Assembly: GCA_022820485.1 (NCBI GenBank)
Contig: JAJEFJ010000039.1
Location: 1-64,000, forward strand
Length of the DNA stretch: 64,000 nucleotides
Reading direction: 5' to 3'
Origin: Candidatus Latescibacterota bacterium
GTDB taxonomy: Bacteria; Latescibacterota; UBA2968; UBA8231
Shown: positions 18,709-28,203 of the stretch, one piece after another
Position numbering within the stretch: the first letter of the stretch is position 1
Layout of the letters: each line of letters starts with the position of its first letter
Position numbers and translations under genes: made by a program
Notes under the pieces: generated by a model
What the model was told of the DNA's origin: nothing
The model's database searches: none
Seen by the model: the letters and a program-made list of their open reading frames with translations, nothing else

Positions 18709-20877
18709 TCAATCCATTTCTGCAAAGCGGCGCAACACGTTCTCGGTGATGCGGGAGACATTGTTGTCGCCGTGGTTGTACGAAAGGCAACTGCACCAGC
18801 TAATAGAGCCTACCGAGAATACCGCGCCGCCCTTCGGGCCTTCAAAGTACACCATGTCGGACCGCACCAGAGGATTCTGGCTGCCGCCGGTATTGGGAGC
18901 CGAGACCAACTGGTCCTCAATCGCCACCTGGTACAGATCAGTGAAGCCCTCGGCCGAAGCGAGCAAGAGGGCGTGGTCAGGCGTGCCGAGGGCGTGGTCG
19001 CCCCGGTCGATTTCAAAGCCGGCGGCACCGTGTTCGAGGACTAGGGCAGGAAAGTCGCCGATCAATTCCTCGGGAGCCACCCCCTCAAAGATAAAAGCCG
19101 CCCTCGGATCCAAACTGTCCGGCTGCCGCCTATAGGGACGGTTTCGGCCGCCGCCCTGGGAGGTAAAACCAACGCCGACCATTTTTTGCGGTGTCCGGTT
19201 GCGAAAGCGCCAGAGGCCACCCATCTCGCCCGTGGTGCTGTGAAAGTGCTCGCCGGGGGCGGCTTCCCAAGCGCGTGAGCCCCGCCAGCGCCTAACTTCG
19301 ACGATGTGCGGACGCCGGGGGTCGAAGGAGGCGATCCAGTAGAAACCGTTGCCGCCTAGGTACATCAGGCGGCCGCCCTCCGCTTGGTACGATTCCAGCC
19401 CTTTGAGCATAGACGCCGTCCAGTACTCTGGATGAGTGCCGGTGAGGATCACCTGGTACGGCTCCAACAACTCGCTGCCTTCGCAGTGCAACTCGTCGTC
19501 GGTGATCACATCGTAGGCAAAGCCCTTGGTATCCAGCCAGTCGAGCAGATGAAGATCGGCATTGAGCAGGCGGGGCCAATGCGCGGCCAAGGAGCGGGAG
19601 GGCATGCGGTACCGGGGACGAAAATTTAAGATCGGCCGCAAGCGCGACGAGTAGCAGACCCCCGTACCATCGCTGTGCAGGTCGTAACAGCTCAAGAGCC
19701 GCTGCTCCTGCATGTACTGGTCTTGCGGGACGGCGTCGCTGCTTTCGCGCAGATCCAGCATGGCGCGGATCGGATCGTTAAAGCGCTGATTGGCATAGAC
19801 CAAGTACGTAAGGGTCGGCACCAGAAAGGCGATGCGGGCTTGGGCCTTTTCGGGAACGACGATAAAGGGCAGGTAATCCTCGGCGTCGGCGCTGGTCAAG
19901 TGGGCCGCGTACACGCCGCTCGGCCAGTCTGAGGGCACGGTCCACTCAAAGGCGGCATCCCACTGGGCGTCTTCGAGATCGTCGTCGTGGAAGTGAATGG
20001 CTCCGTACTGGTTGGGGGCGACTTTGAAATCTGACTCGTCGCCGGTCCAGTTGTGCCCGGTCACGGCCCGAGTCGGCAGGTTGACCGTGCGACCATGGAG
20101 TTGGTTGGCCTCGGTGTCGCGCACTATTTCCGCGCCGATATCCAGAGAAAAGTCCCAGCTAGCGATTGGGCTGTCGGCGTCGGCCTTCGCCACGGAAAGC
20201 GCGCGGCCGTAGAGCCGCGGATTGTCGATCTTGCCATTGAAGTGGTGAGTAGCCACCGGCCCCGCCTGAGCGGCCATCAGCAAATCCTCCTCATTCTCTC
20301 CCACAGCGAGGGGGCCGATGGTTTTGCAAACCTCTGCTCGGGCATGGGCCACCGGCCAGTTGGATTGTAGTTCATGGTAGAGGTGGACAGTTCCAGTGGC
20401 CGCGTCGTAGCTAGCGGCGATACAGTGCCATTGCGCTGTGTGCAGGGGTACGCCGATGCTCACTTTTTCCAGCCGCGTCCCATCGCCGACCCACAGGGCC
20501 AGTGACCCGTCCTCGGCGATAAAGAGGCCATAGCCCGATTGGCCAGACAACTTGGTCAACAGCCCTTGCAGGCCCTTTTGCGGCGTGGTGGGGTAAATCC
20601 ACGCCCGCAGGGTAAAGCCATTGGGGCAATTCAACAAAGGATGGTGCGGCACGGCCGCGTACGAGCCGCTGTGGATGGCCTGGTACTGGCCCGGGTATTC
20701 GCCGCTGATCGAGGATGCGAGCGCTTCGATTTTGCAGCCGGGGCCCTCGGGATTGGCGTCCGTATGCCGCAGGCGCACGAGTTCGGCGCGATATGTGGGC
20801 GCTTCGCTACTGACCATAAAGCGTATGGTCTGCCCGGGCCGCACGCTGAAACGGTCGCTATACCCGACGATTTTCAT
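18709..20877 (-). CDS. LamG-domain protein with N,N-dimethylformamidase beta-subunit-like C-terminus
   Basis: LamG-like half (GFTLRAWIYPTTPQKGLQGLLTK...) followed by FLVPTLTYLVYANQR...LLDWLDTKGFAYDVITDDELH...YQVILTGTHPEYWTASM...GGRLMYLGGNGFYW. Confidence 0.8.
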   Translation of the reverse strand: MKIVGYSDRFSVRPGQTIRFMVSSEAPTYRAELVRLRHTDANPEGPGCKIEALASSISGEYPGQYQAIHSGSYAAVPHHPLLNCPNGFTLRAWIYPTTPQKGLQGLLTKLSGQSGYGLFIAEDGSLALWVGDGTRLEKVSIGVPLHTAQWHCIAASYDAATGTVHLYHELQSNWPVAHARAEVCKTIGPLAVGENEEDLLMAAQAGPVATHHFNGKIDNPRLYGRALSVAKADADSPIASWDFSLDIGAEIVRDTEANQLHGRTVNLPTRAVTGHNWTGDESDFKVAPNQYGAIHFHDDDLEDAQWDAAFEWTVPSDWPSGVYAAHLTSADAEDYLPFIVVPEKAQARIAFLVPTLTYLVYANQRFNDPIRAMLDLRESSDAVPQDQYMQEQRLLSCYDLHSDGTGVCYSSRLRPILNFRPRYRMPSRSLAAHWPRLLNADLHLLDWLDTKGFAYDVITDDELHCEGSELLEPYQVILTGTHPEYWTASMLKGLESYQAEGGRLMYLGGNGFYWIASFDPRRPHIVEVRRWRGSRAWEAAPGEHFHSTTGEMGGLWRFRNRTPQKMVGVGFTSQGGGRNRPYRRQPDSLDPRAAFIFEGVAPEELIGDFPALVLEHGAAGFEIDRGDHALGTPDHALLLASAEGFTDLYQVAIEDQLVSAPNTGGSQNPLVRSDMVYFEGPKGGAVFSVGSISWCSCLSYNHGDNNVSRITENVLRRFAEMD

Positions 20878-20934
20878 TGATTTCTCCGCGCTATTAGGGG
20901 ACCGGGGATAGTCTGTGCTGGTCTCTAGCGCGCA

Positions 20935-20963
20935 AGAATAGTGGAACGCGGAAAGTGTGTCAA
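20935..20963 (-). promoter_or_regulatory. Sigma-70-like promoter for the DMFase-like operon
   Basis: Minus strand TTGACA-N17-TATTCT upstream of the start at 20877. Confidence 0.6.
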
Positions 20964-21106
20964 TTGATCGTCAGGCGCTGTTATTCGCCTTCAGCGCCTA
21001 TAGTGCCGGTCGAGGAAGGTGTCATTGCAGCAAGTACTCCTGCCGGGGCGTCAAGTAGCGCCCTAGCTGATAACCCGATTTACTTCACTGACGTTATACA
21101 GTTCCT

Positions 21107-22018
21107 CTACTCGACGGCATCTAATAGATTCCTAAAGGCTTCGAGGTTGGGCACTTGTATGGCCGCCCGAAACAACTGCTTGAGGCGCGGCACCTCGTCA
21201 ATGGTCGCAAGGCGGTCGGCTAACGGGCGTACCGCCTCCGGCTGAAAGCGCATGGTCAACACCTCGAGGATAAATTCTCGGCTCCCTTGCTCAATGCCTT
21301 GCTCAATGCCTTGCTCAATGCCTTGCTCAATGCCTTGCTCAAGGGCCTTTTCCGTGAAATACTGCACAATTGACGATTCGTACATGGTCTCCTCCGAGAG
21401 AATGGTCCTAATCGTTTCTGATTTATACACCAAACCGCTCAAAATCGCAAGATCGGCCAGATAATTGGCCTTAAGGGCCTCGTCCATCGGCACCTGCTGC
21501 GCCCGGTTGACGCACTGGCGCAACCACGTCTCGGCATCCACGTCGGCTGGCCGCTGCATCAACGGCGCAAACGGCAGCAAGCCCGAAGGCCCCGCATCGA
21601 GGATGCCTTGGCCGTCTAGCTCATTCAGCCGAATCACGCGGTATTGCACCAACACGCGGTAGCCGTGCCGCCCTTGGAGATAATGCCCCGGATCGCTACG
21701 CCCGGCGTCGGGACGCAGGTAGATGACGTTGGAATAGATCGGCAACCGGTGCTGCCCAATGGCGTGCCCGATATAGCTGGCCATGCGGTACGGCATGGGC
21801 GGGGTGCTATCGGTGGTTTGAAACTCGTGATGGACCAACGCCTCCTCGCCGTTGATTTGCACGCGGATGAGGCTATCGGTGCGGTGGGCTTCGACGGTGG
21901 GTTGCTCGGTGTCGATGACGTCGAGGACTTCGACGTCGTCTTGGTGGAGGGCGACGCGGGCGAAGTCTTGTGGATAGGTGTGGATCAGGTGCTTGGCGAT
22001 AGTGTCGAATTCGGCCAT
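21107..22018 (-). CDS. Rpn/PD-(D/E)xK family putative nuclease/transposase
   Basis: MAEFDTIAKHLIHTYPQDFARVAL..., ALVHHEFQTTDSTPPMPYRMASYIGHAI, C-terminal GIEQ repeats typical of the family. Confidence 0.8.
   Translation of the reverse strand: MAEFDTIAKHLIHTYPQDFARVALHQDDVEVLDVIDTEQPTVEAHRTDSLIRVQINGEEALVHHEFQTTDSTPPMPYRMASYIGHAIGQHRLPIYSNVIYLRPDAGRSDPGHYLQGRHGYRVLVQYRVIRLNELDGQGILDAGPSGLLPFAPLMQRPADVDAETWLRQCVNRAQQVPMDEALKANYLADLAILSGLVYKSETIRTILSEETMYESSIVQYFTEKALEQGIEQGIEQGIEQGIEQGSREFILEVLTMRFQPEAVRPLADRLATIDEVPRLKQLFRAAIQVPNLEAFRNLLDAVE
21287..21342 (-). repeat. 12-bp in-frame tandem repeat (TTGCTCAATGCC) encoding GIEQ
   Basis: Four perfect units 21287-21334 plus 8 nt of a fifth. Confidence 0.95.
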
Positions 22019-22275
22019 GGGCGGTGCCTTGGGTTGCGGGTGGGATGATTCCTGCAACACGGGCAAGAATCGTGCCAAGGCGGTAGTTCAGAGGGGCGGC
22101 GGGAATAGGTGATGCTGGAGTGTAGCGGAAAGGATACAGGAGTGGGACGTTGGGGACAAAAGCGGCGTAACGTCGGTTACTTCAATACGCCGGCGGATGT
22201 TGCGAATTGTGCAAACTCAGGGAATGAGGCTGGCGTCACAAAATCGTCCGGCATCCAGACGACACCAAAGTTTCT

Positions 22276-23535
22276 CTACTGCCGGATTCCACTATAGTTC
22301 TTCTTTAGAGTCGTCGCCTGATGCTCCGTTTCTTGAAGCAGTTCCTTCCTATACGCCTCGCGCCAAGAGGCGGTCAGGTCGCCAGTGAAGGCGCGGTGGA
22401 GGAGGCCTTTGAAAACGGCTTGGAGATGTTCAGAGTTACGCCGTTGTTCTTCCTGTATCTCCATGGCCTTTTTCACCACCATATCAGCATGAGAAAGTAG
22501 CGCACAATCGTCCGGCAATGGCACTGGTAAGTCCCAAATGTCTCGGTCTGTAACGGCTGGATAAGAGGCACCTCGTGCTCGGGAGTTCAATTGTTCCGTG
22601 AACCACGACATTCGGCTCAAGGCGTAGAGATACCCGTGTCCCGCCCCAGTGGCTGACCGAAGGACGCAGAATCCCGTGCTACCAATTTGACCATCCAGTT
22701 CTTCGGGCACCATCGCGGTCGCTCGAAGGTATGGTCGGACAGTTGATACTAAGACGTCAGATGAGCGGATGACTTGACGAGCTCGGCCAGGGGCCTCATG
22801 CCCGAACCATTTTTTTGTAGAGACAATTCGACCAGTCGCGCCATCTATACTTGCGATGTCAACATAAACGAACTGTTCTTCTTGGCACTTTACGGGGTCA
22901 CGGCGTTCTACCGAGTTGAGAAAGCTGCGAAGGGGACGGACGGGCCACCCCATCGGATTCGTCCTAGGATCACCAAACATTTTGATGAAGAGGGCAGGCA
23001 AAATACGCTCAGTCTTGGCGTCGGCGTCGTCCCGGAGGCGACGGATGCGCTCAGCTTGGTCGAGGATTTCGACGATGCGGCGTTGTTCGGAAAGCGGCGG
23101 GAGGGGGATTTCGAGTTTTTCAACGTCTTTGCGCAGGACACCTTTGATTATAGCACCTTGTTGAATGTCTAAGAGATTCCTCGTCTTCTGCCGAATCGCA
23201 GCAGCTACGAAATCAGCATTCGTTCCCTCTTTCAATACGATGCCTGTCAAATCTTGACTTATGGCGATGTCTGCGCCTGCTTTGGCAACTTTGCCAACAC
23301 CCGTGCGCGTTACAAGTAGAATCGCTCCTTTGGGCACTACATGAGTCGCGCTGTTGTCGATAGCTTCCTGCGTAATACACTTACGTCCCGCTACCACAAC
23401 ATTGTCAGTGACGTCGGCTCCTGTAATCCAGGGAATATCACCTGTCCAGTAGTGTTCGACTCTGGTGCTGGGAGTTCCGCCGCTGATGAACTCTTGAGCA
23501 ACATCGCCAAGCCGAACATGAGGCCACTCCATCAC
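22276..23535 (-). CDS. hsdS: Type I restriction enzyme specificity subunit
   Basis: Two TRDs each followed by conserved helices (IPLPPLSEQRRIVEILDQAERIRRLRDDA; LPVPLPDDCALLSHADMVVKKAMEIQEEQR). Confidence 0.93.
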   Translation of the reverse strand: MMEWPHVRLGDVAQEFISGGTPSTRVEHYWTGDIPWITGADVTDNVVVAGRKCITQEAIDNSATHVVPKGAILLVTRTGVGKVAKAGADIAISQDLTGIVLKEGTNADFVAAAIRQKTRNLLDIQQGAIIKGVLRKDVEKLEIPLPPLSEQRRIVEILDQAERIRRLRDDADAKTERILPALFIKMFGDPRTNPMGWPVRPLRSFLNSVERRDPVKCQEEQFVYVDIASIDGATGRIVSTKKWFGHEAPGRARQVIRSSDVLVSTVRPYLRATAMVPEELDGQIGSTGFCVLRSATGAGHGYLYALSRMSWFTEQLNSRARGASYPAVTDRDIWDLPVPLPDDCALLSHADMVVKKAMEIQEEQRRNSEHLQAVFKGLLHRAFTGDLTASWREAYRKELLQETEHQATTLKKNYSGIRQ

Positions 23536-23581
23536 GCTCCCTCCACCGCCAACTGGTCGAAGAGTGTGTCGGAGACTTGGA

Positions 23582-25228
23582 TCATTGCTCCACCTCGCTC
23601 AGCAGCTTCTCCAGTCCCACCGTGATTTCGCGCTCAATCACCAAGACCTCGCGAATCAACTCTGCCGGGTCTTCGTCGGGAATCGGCTCTGCCACATGCG
23701 GCTTGTAGCGCGATGCGGCGAGGTTGTAGTCGTTTTCGGCGATGATCTCAAAGGTCGCCCACCAGCAGTGAGGTTCGTCGCTGTCCGGTTCAAGCACGGC
23801 CCCAGCCTCAGCACCCGGAGGCTTCTCAAAACGCGAGGCTTTGTAGTCAGCCCACGCTGCAAGCAGGCCGGAGATGTCGTTATCCTCCGGCGTCTCCGGG
23901 CGACCACCTCCTTGTATCTTGTCGGGATCATAGCCGTCGTTGCGAATCTCGTAGAACCACACCTGTTTCGTCGCGGCCTCACCCTCCCCCGGCTCCGTTG
24001 CAGAACGACGAAAGACGAGAACGGAGGTTTTGACTCCAGCATAAGGTTTGAACACGCCCGCTGGCAGCGACACCACGGCCTGAAGCTCATATTCTCGCAG
24101 CAGCTTTTCGCGCAGGTCTTTGTGCGCCCCTGTCGAGCCAAAGAGCGCCCCCTCGGGCACGACCACGGCACAGCGTCCGCCCGGCGCTAGCGAGCGCAGC
24201 ATGAGGGCGAGAAATAGGAGTTCGCTCTTCTTGGACTTTGAAGGTAGGTCTTGGCGAATAGATTCCCTAGGAATCTGGCCGGCGAAAGGGGGGTTCGACA
24301 GAATCACCCGATAGCGTCGGTTCAAATCGTCTTCAGTGAGGCCGCTCATCTCTGAGAGGACGTTGCCGAGCTTGAGGCGGGCGCGGCGGATGCCGTGGAG
24401 GACGAGGTTCATCATGGAGATCCGCATCATCTGGCGCGATACATCAGTGCCGTAGATCGAGGCTTCGAGCAAGTTCCAGTCGGGAATCTTCTCGCCGGGC
24501 CCCTTCTTGTACGTCTGGAGCTTAGGAATTTCCTCCTTGGCCTTATCGAGTGTCTGCCCGCGCTTTTCGAGCCAGACCTCGCCGTAAATCGGTACCTCCT
24601 CGGGCTCCTCGCTATAGCGGGCGAGGATGTGATCTACCACGTCGATGAGAAACCCAGCAGTCCCACAAGCGGGATCGTACGCGGTGTCGCCGAGATCGGG
24701 ATCAACCATCTCGACCATAAAGGCGCGGATCTGGCGCGGCGTCCGAAACTGACCGTTCAACGCCGACTGGCCGAGGTGAGTGAGCAGATATTCAAAGATG
24801 TCGCCCTTGATGTCCGGGCCGAGTTGGCGGAAGTCGATTGAGTCGAGTTCGTCAACCACCTGCTTGAGCACGTTTGGATCGACGATCTCAAGCACGGCGT
24901 TGCGAAAGTAATCGGCCACCTGCGGCTCGTCCTTGACCAGCGACGCCATGTACGGGAACACCTCGTCGCGAACAAAGTCGCGCAGTTCGTTACCACTTTT
25001 GAAACGCCACTTGGACCAGCGGAAGCGCTCGGCTTGGGCAGGGAAGAGCCGCACACCGTCCCCAGCACCGAGCCGACCTTGGAGCTCGCGGGTGGATTCC
25101 TCCTCGTCGAGGAGCTTCAAATAGATGAGATAGGAGATCTGCTCGATATAGGTGATGGGGTTCGTGACCCCTCCAGCCCAGAGGATGTCGGTTATCCGGT
25201 CGAACTTACGGCGTAGTCCCTGGTCCAT
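23582..25228 (-). CDS. hsdM: Type I restriction-modification methyltransferase subunit
   Basis: YDPACGTAGFLIDVVDHI, ILSNPPFAG, GQFRTPRQIRAFMVEMVDP. Confidence 0.95.
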   Translation of the reverse strand: MDQGLRRKFDRITDILWAGGVTNPITYIEQISYLIYLKLLDEEESTRELQGRLGAGDGVRLFPAQAERFRWSKWRFKSGNELRDFVRDEVFPYMASLVKDEPQVADYFRNAVLEIVDPNVLKQVVDELDSIDFRQLGPDIKGDIFEYLLTHLGQSALNGQFRTPRQIRAFMVEMVDPDLGDTAYDPACGTAGFLIDVVDHILARYSEEPEEVPIYGEVWLEKRGQTLDKAKEEIPKLQTYKKGPGEKIPDWNLLEASIYGTDVSRQMMRISMMNLVLHGIRRARLKLGNVLSEMSGLTEDDLNRRYRVILSNPPFAGQIPRESIRQDLPSKSKKSELLFLALMLRSLAPGGRCAVVVPEGALFGSTGAHKDLREKLLREYELQAVVSLPAGVFKPYAGVKTSVLVFRRSATEPGEGEAATKQVWFYEIRNDGYDPDKIQGGGRPETPEDNDISGLLAAWADYKASRFEKPPGAEAGAVLEPDSDEPHCWWATFEIIAENDYNLAASRYKPHVAEPIPDEDPAELIREVLVIEREITVGLEKLLSEVEQ

Positions 25229-25240
25229 CGCGTTCCTCCG

Positions 25241-27961
25241 TCAACTCGCGGCGTTAAAGACGTCTTCGTTGAGCCGCTCAACCACCTGCCTGAGACCCTC
25301 TTCACCGAATAGCTCGACCCCCTTGCCGACGACATCGAGAATCGAAAGCGGCGGCTTGAATAGATCCTCAATACGCACGCGGCCGGTGGCAATGCCGCGA
25401 TTCTTAATCAGGGACAGGTACTCGGCCTGCTGCGGGGTGAGCGAGCGCGACACGAGCCAAGCCCGGAAGGATTCCTCAAGTTTCTCCTCGCGACTCTTGA
25501 TACGCAGCTTCCCAAGCGCGGCGCAGATGAAATCGAAGAGGTTGCCGCCGGGGTTGCGGTAGGCTCGGCGCAGGTTGTCCTCATTGAAGTAGTGGTCGGG
25601 CCGATTCAGGCGACGGGCAAGTTTCTCCTCCTCACACGGTTTGAGTGGCTCATCGTCGCGCACCTTCCGCAGGAGCGGATCATCGACCGCTTGGGTGCGA
25701 ATTGTTTCTTCCCAATGAGTGACGTATTCCGCCTTGTCGATGCGCTCGCCCTCGGGGCCAACCTCGACGTAGGAGACCGCTTCGAGCCACTCGTCTTCGA
25801 GACCTAATTCGACAAGTTCCCGCGTCGGCGGAGTCGGGCTATCGCTTGGCGTGTAATCGCCTGTCGTATCGGTGAAGACATCTGTGTCGCTGTCGCCGAA
25901 GTACTGGTGATTCCTGAAGAAATCGTAGATAACGAATTTCTGCTTCTGAATATGGGGTGCAGTGCGCGTGCCACGACCCCGCATCTGCTGGTAGAGGATG
26001 GGGCTGCGCACCCGCCGACAGAGCACCAAATGAAGCACCTCTCGACAGTCGAAGCCAGTGTCAAGCATACCAACGCTCACCGCGACCATGGGATAGGTCT
26101 CGGTCTTAAACTTCCGAATTAGGGCATCCGGGTCGGCCACGTCAGAAGTGATAACCTCGGCATAGCGCCCCTTGTGCTCGGGGTGCAGCTCGTTCAGATA
26201 CTGCGTCAGTCGTGCCGCGTGGTGCTTAGTAATGGCAAAGACGATTGACTTGCCGGGCCTTGGGTCCTGGCCTGGAGCGAGTTCGTGGTAGCTCTCCCAA
26301 GCGAGGTGGTCGAACTCTTCCATCATAAGCCGATTTGACTTCTCATTAGTCCAGCGGCGCTCAAACTCGGCGGGATCGTAGTGCTCGTCGTCAACTTCGG
26401 CACCCTCGGCGAGAATCTCGGTGATACCCGTAGCGAAGCGATAAGGCACCAGATACTTGTCGCGGAAGGCATCTTTTATTGAATAGGTAAAGTCGGGTTT
26501 GCCCAACTCGCATTTATAGAAGTCGTAGGTATTTCGCTCGATATAGCCAGCCGGGGTAGCCGTGAGACCAATGTGGAGGGCGTCAAAGCGGGTAAGCGCA
26601 CCCTGCCACGCACCGTAAATGGAACGGTGGCACTCGTCGGCGATGACGATGTCGAAGTACCCGGCGGTGTATTCGTCGATGCGGCCGATCATAGTCTGAA
26701 GGAGAGCCACTGTGACTTGCTGCTCCTGACGCGCCATACCGGGGCGCAGCCAATAGCTCGAATAAACGGAGAGGACATCTTGGATCGCTTCCAGCGCCTG
26801 CTTCGCGAGTTGCTCACGGTCCACTAAGAAGAGCACGCGCTCAGCCCAGCCGGCTTGGAAGAGGCGCTTGAGATATAGACAGATAAGATCGGTCTTACCC
26901 GTCCCGGTCGGTAACTCAATTAGGAAACGTCGCTTACCCAGTTCCAGCGCATGGTCGAGCGCCTGCATCGCTTCAGCCTGATACGGCCGCACGGTGCGCA
27001 TCTCGCCTTGGCGGATGTAATGCTCGGGAATTTCCACGGTTGCCAGCACTTGGCGGCTATCGTGCATCTGCACCATGCGTTCCAGATCGCGTCGAGAGAA
27101 GAAGCCAGCGATCTGTCGAGCATCGTCGTTTTGGTAGTCCCAGAAGTAGGTCAGTTCACCGTTAGCCAGAAAAATGAACGGTGCGCCGAGCGCCTTGGCA
27201 TAGGGCAGCGCCTGCTGCTTGGCGGTATATGGGTTGATGGCGTTCCTCTTGGCCTCAATCACGGCGAGTGGCCGACCGCGTTGGTTGTAGAGGACATAGT
27301 CAGCGCGACCGGATGTAGGCTCGCCTTCTTCGACTGCTTCAAGCACGCAAACGAATTCGCCGACGACGCGCAGGTCGCCCTCGGCGCTGGGGTCAAAGAC
27401 GAGGTCGCTGTAAGCCGGATCGGGATTGAGTGGCTGTAGCCGGATCTCGCGATGACTCCAACTGCCGTCGTCCGGCACCTCTGTCTTCGTGCTGGTGTAC
27501 TTTTTGATCGAGAACTCGCCGCCGAGCGCGGGATCGGTGCAGCCTCGGTGCCAGACGAGGACTAGTTTGCCCTCCCTGGTCCCGCCACGTTCGGCCCGGA
27601 AGAGGCAGTAAGAGCCGTCGGGGATGGTGGGCTCCATTGAATGTCCCTCGACGCGGGCCACGAAGTGGTCTCGGGTAAGCCGTACGTGGTTGGGAACCGG
27701 CATCCACCCGAGTTCCTCAGAGTCGAGTCCAATAGCACGGTCTGGGCCGAAGTTACCAGCAGCCGCCAGAAGGTCATAAACCGGAGCATGTACCTGAAAA
27801 GCGCGCGCCTGCGAGCGGTCAACCAGTCCGACGGCAGACTGCGAACTCGTGACTGGGACCTCGGTCCCGACCATCGACTTGTCGGTCGGATTCCAGCCAG
27901 ACTGCCGCAGCAATTCGTCAATCGCGATGCGGGCGTCCGTCTCGCGCTCGTGCCGGTTCAT
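25241..27961 (-). CDS. hsdR: Type I restriction enzyme R subunit with inserted S24 (LexA/UmuD-like) peptidase domain
   Basis: S24 signature VEGHSMEPTIPDGSYCLFRA and FSIKKYTS (residues ~55-210, about 27332-27799), then nuclease ADYVLYNQRGRPLAVIEAKR, Walker A PTGTGKT, DECH box, RGRGTRTAPH. Confidence 0.93.
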   Translation of the reverse strand: MNRHERETDARIAIDELLRQSGWNPTDKSMVGTEVPVTSSQSAVGLVDRSQARAFQVHAPVYDLLAAAGNFGPDRAIGLDSEELGWMPVPNHVRLTRDHFVARVEGHSMEPTIPDGSYCLFRAERGGTREGKLVLVWHRGCTDPALGGEFSIKKYTSTKTEVPDDGSWSHREIRLQPLNPDPAYSDLVFDPSAEGDLRVVGEFVCVLEAVEEGEPTSGRADYVLYNQRGRPLAVIEAKRNAINPYTAKQQALPYAKALGAPFIFLANGELTYFWDYQNDDARQIAGFFSRRDLERMVQMHDSRQVLATVEIPEHYIRQGEMRTVRPYQAEAMQALDHALELGKRRFLIELPTGTGKTDLICLYLKRLFQAGWAERVLFLVDREQLAKQALEAIQDVLSVYSSYWLRPGMARQEQQVTVALLQTMIGRIDEYTAGYFDIVIADECHRSIYGAWQGALTRFDALHIGLTATPAGYIERNTYDFYKCELGKPDFTYSIKDAFRDKYLVPYRFATGITEILAEGAEVDDEHYDPAEFERRWTNEKSNRLMMEEFDHLAWESYHELAPGQDPRPGKSIVFAITKHHAARLTQYLNELHPEHKGRYAEVITSDVADPDALIRKFKTETYPMVAVSVGMLDTGFDCREVLHLVLCRRVRSPILYQQMRGRGTRTAPHIQKQKFVIYDFFRNHQYFGDSDTDVFTDTTGDYTPSDSPTPPTRELVELGLEDEWLEAVSYVEVGPEGERIDKAEYVTHWEETIRTQAVDDPLLRKVRDDEPLKPCEEEKLARRLNRPDHYFNEDNLRRAYRNPGGNLFDFICAALGKLRIKSREEKLEESFRAWLVSRSLTPQQAEYLSLIKNRGIATGRVRIEDLFKPPLSILDVVGKGVELFGEEGLRQVVERLNEDVFNAAS

Positions 27962-28008
27962 CAGATTTCCTCACACACAGTGCAGTAAATCAGATACGCC
28001 GCATACCA

Positions 28009-28113
28009 TCACGCGCCTATTCCATAGCGCTTCATCCAGTTGGTAAAGATCTGATAGCTGGAAAGGCCGACAGATTTTGCGGCTTCACAAATTTGCTTAC
28101 TGCTGAATATTAG
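28009..28113 (-). pseudogene. Possible remnant of a helix-turn-helix protein C-terminus
   Basis: Short frame LIFSSKQICEAAKSVGLSSYQIFTNWMKRYGIGA* bounded upstream by TGA. Confidence 0.3.
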
Positions 28114-28203
28114 TCAAGATATCCGATGTTTATGAGGGGCCCATAGGTCGATCAAAGAGCTTCTCGACCGACATGAGGGCAAGGCCGCGCGACGATCAAA
28201 CGC

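Noticed and set aside
21287-21342. CRISPR-like repeat array
   Set aside because: It is a contiguous 12-bp in-frame tandem repeat inside a CDS with no spacers.
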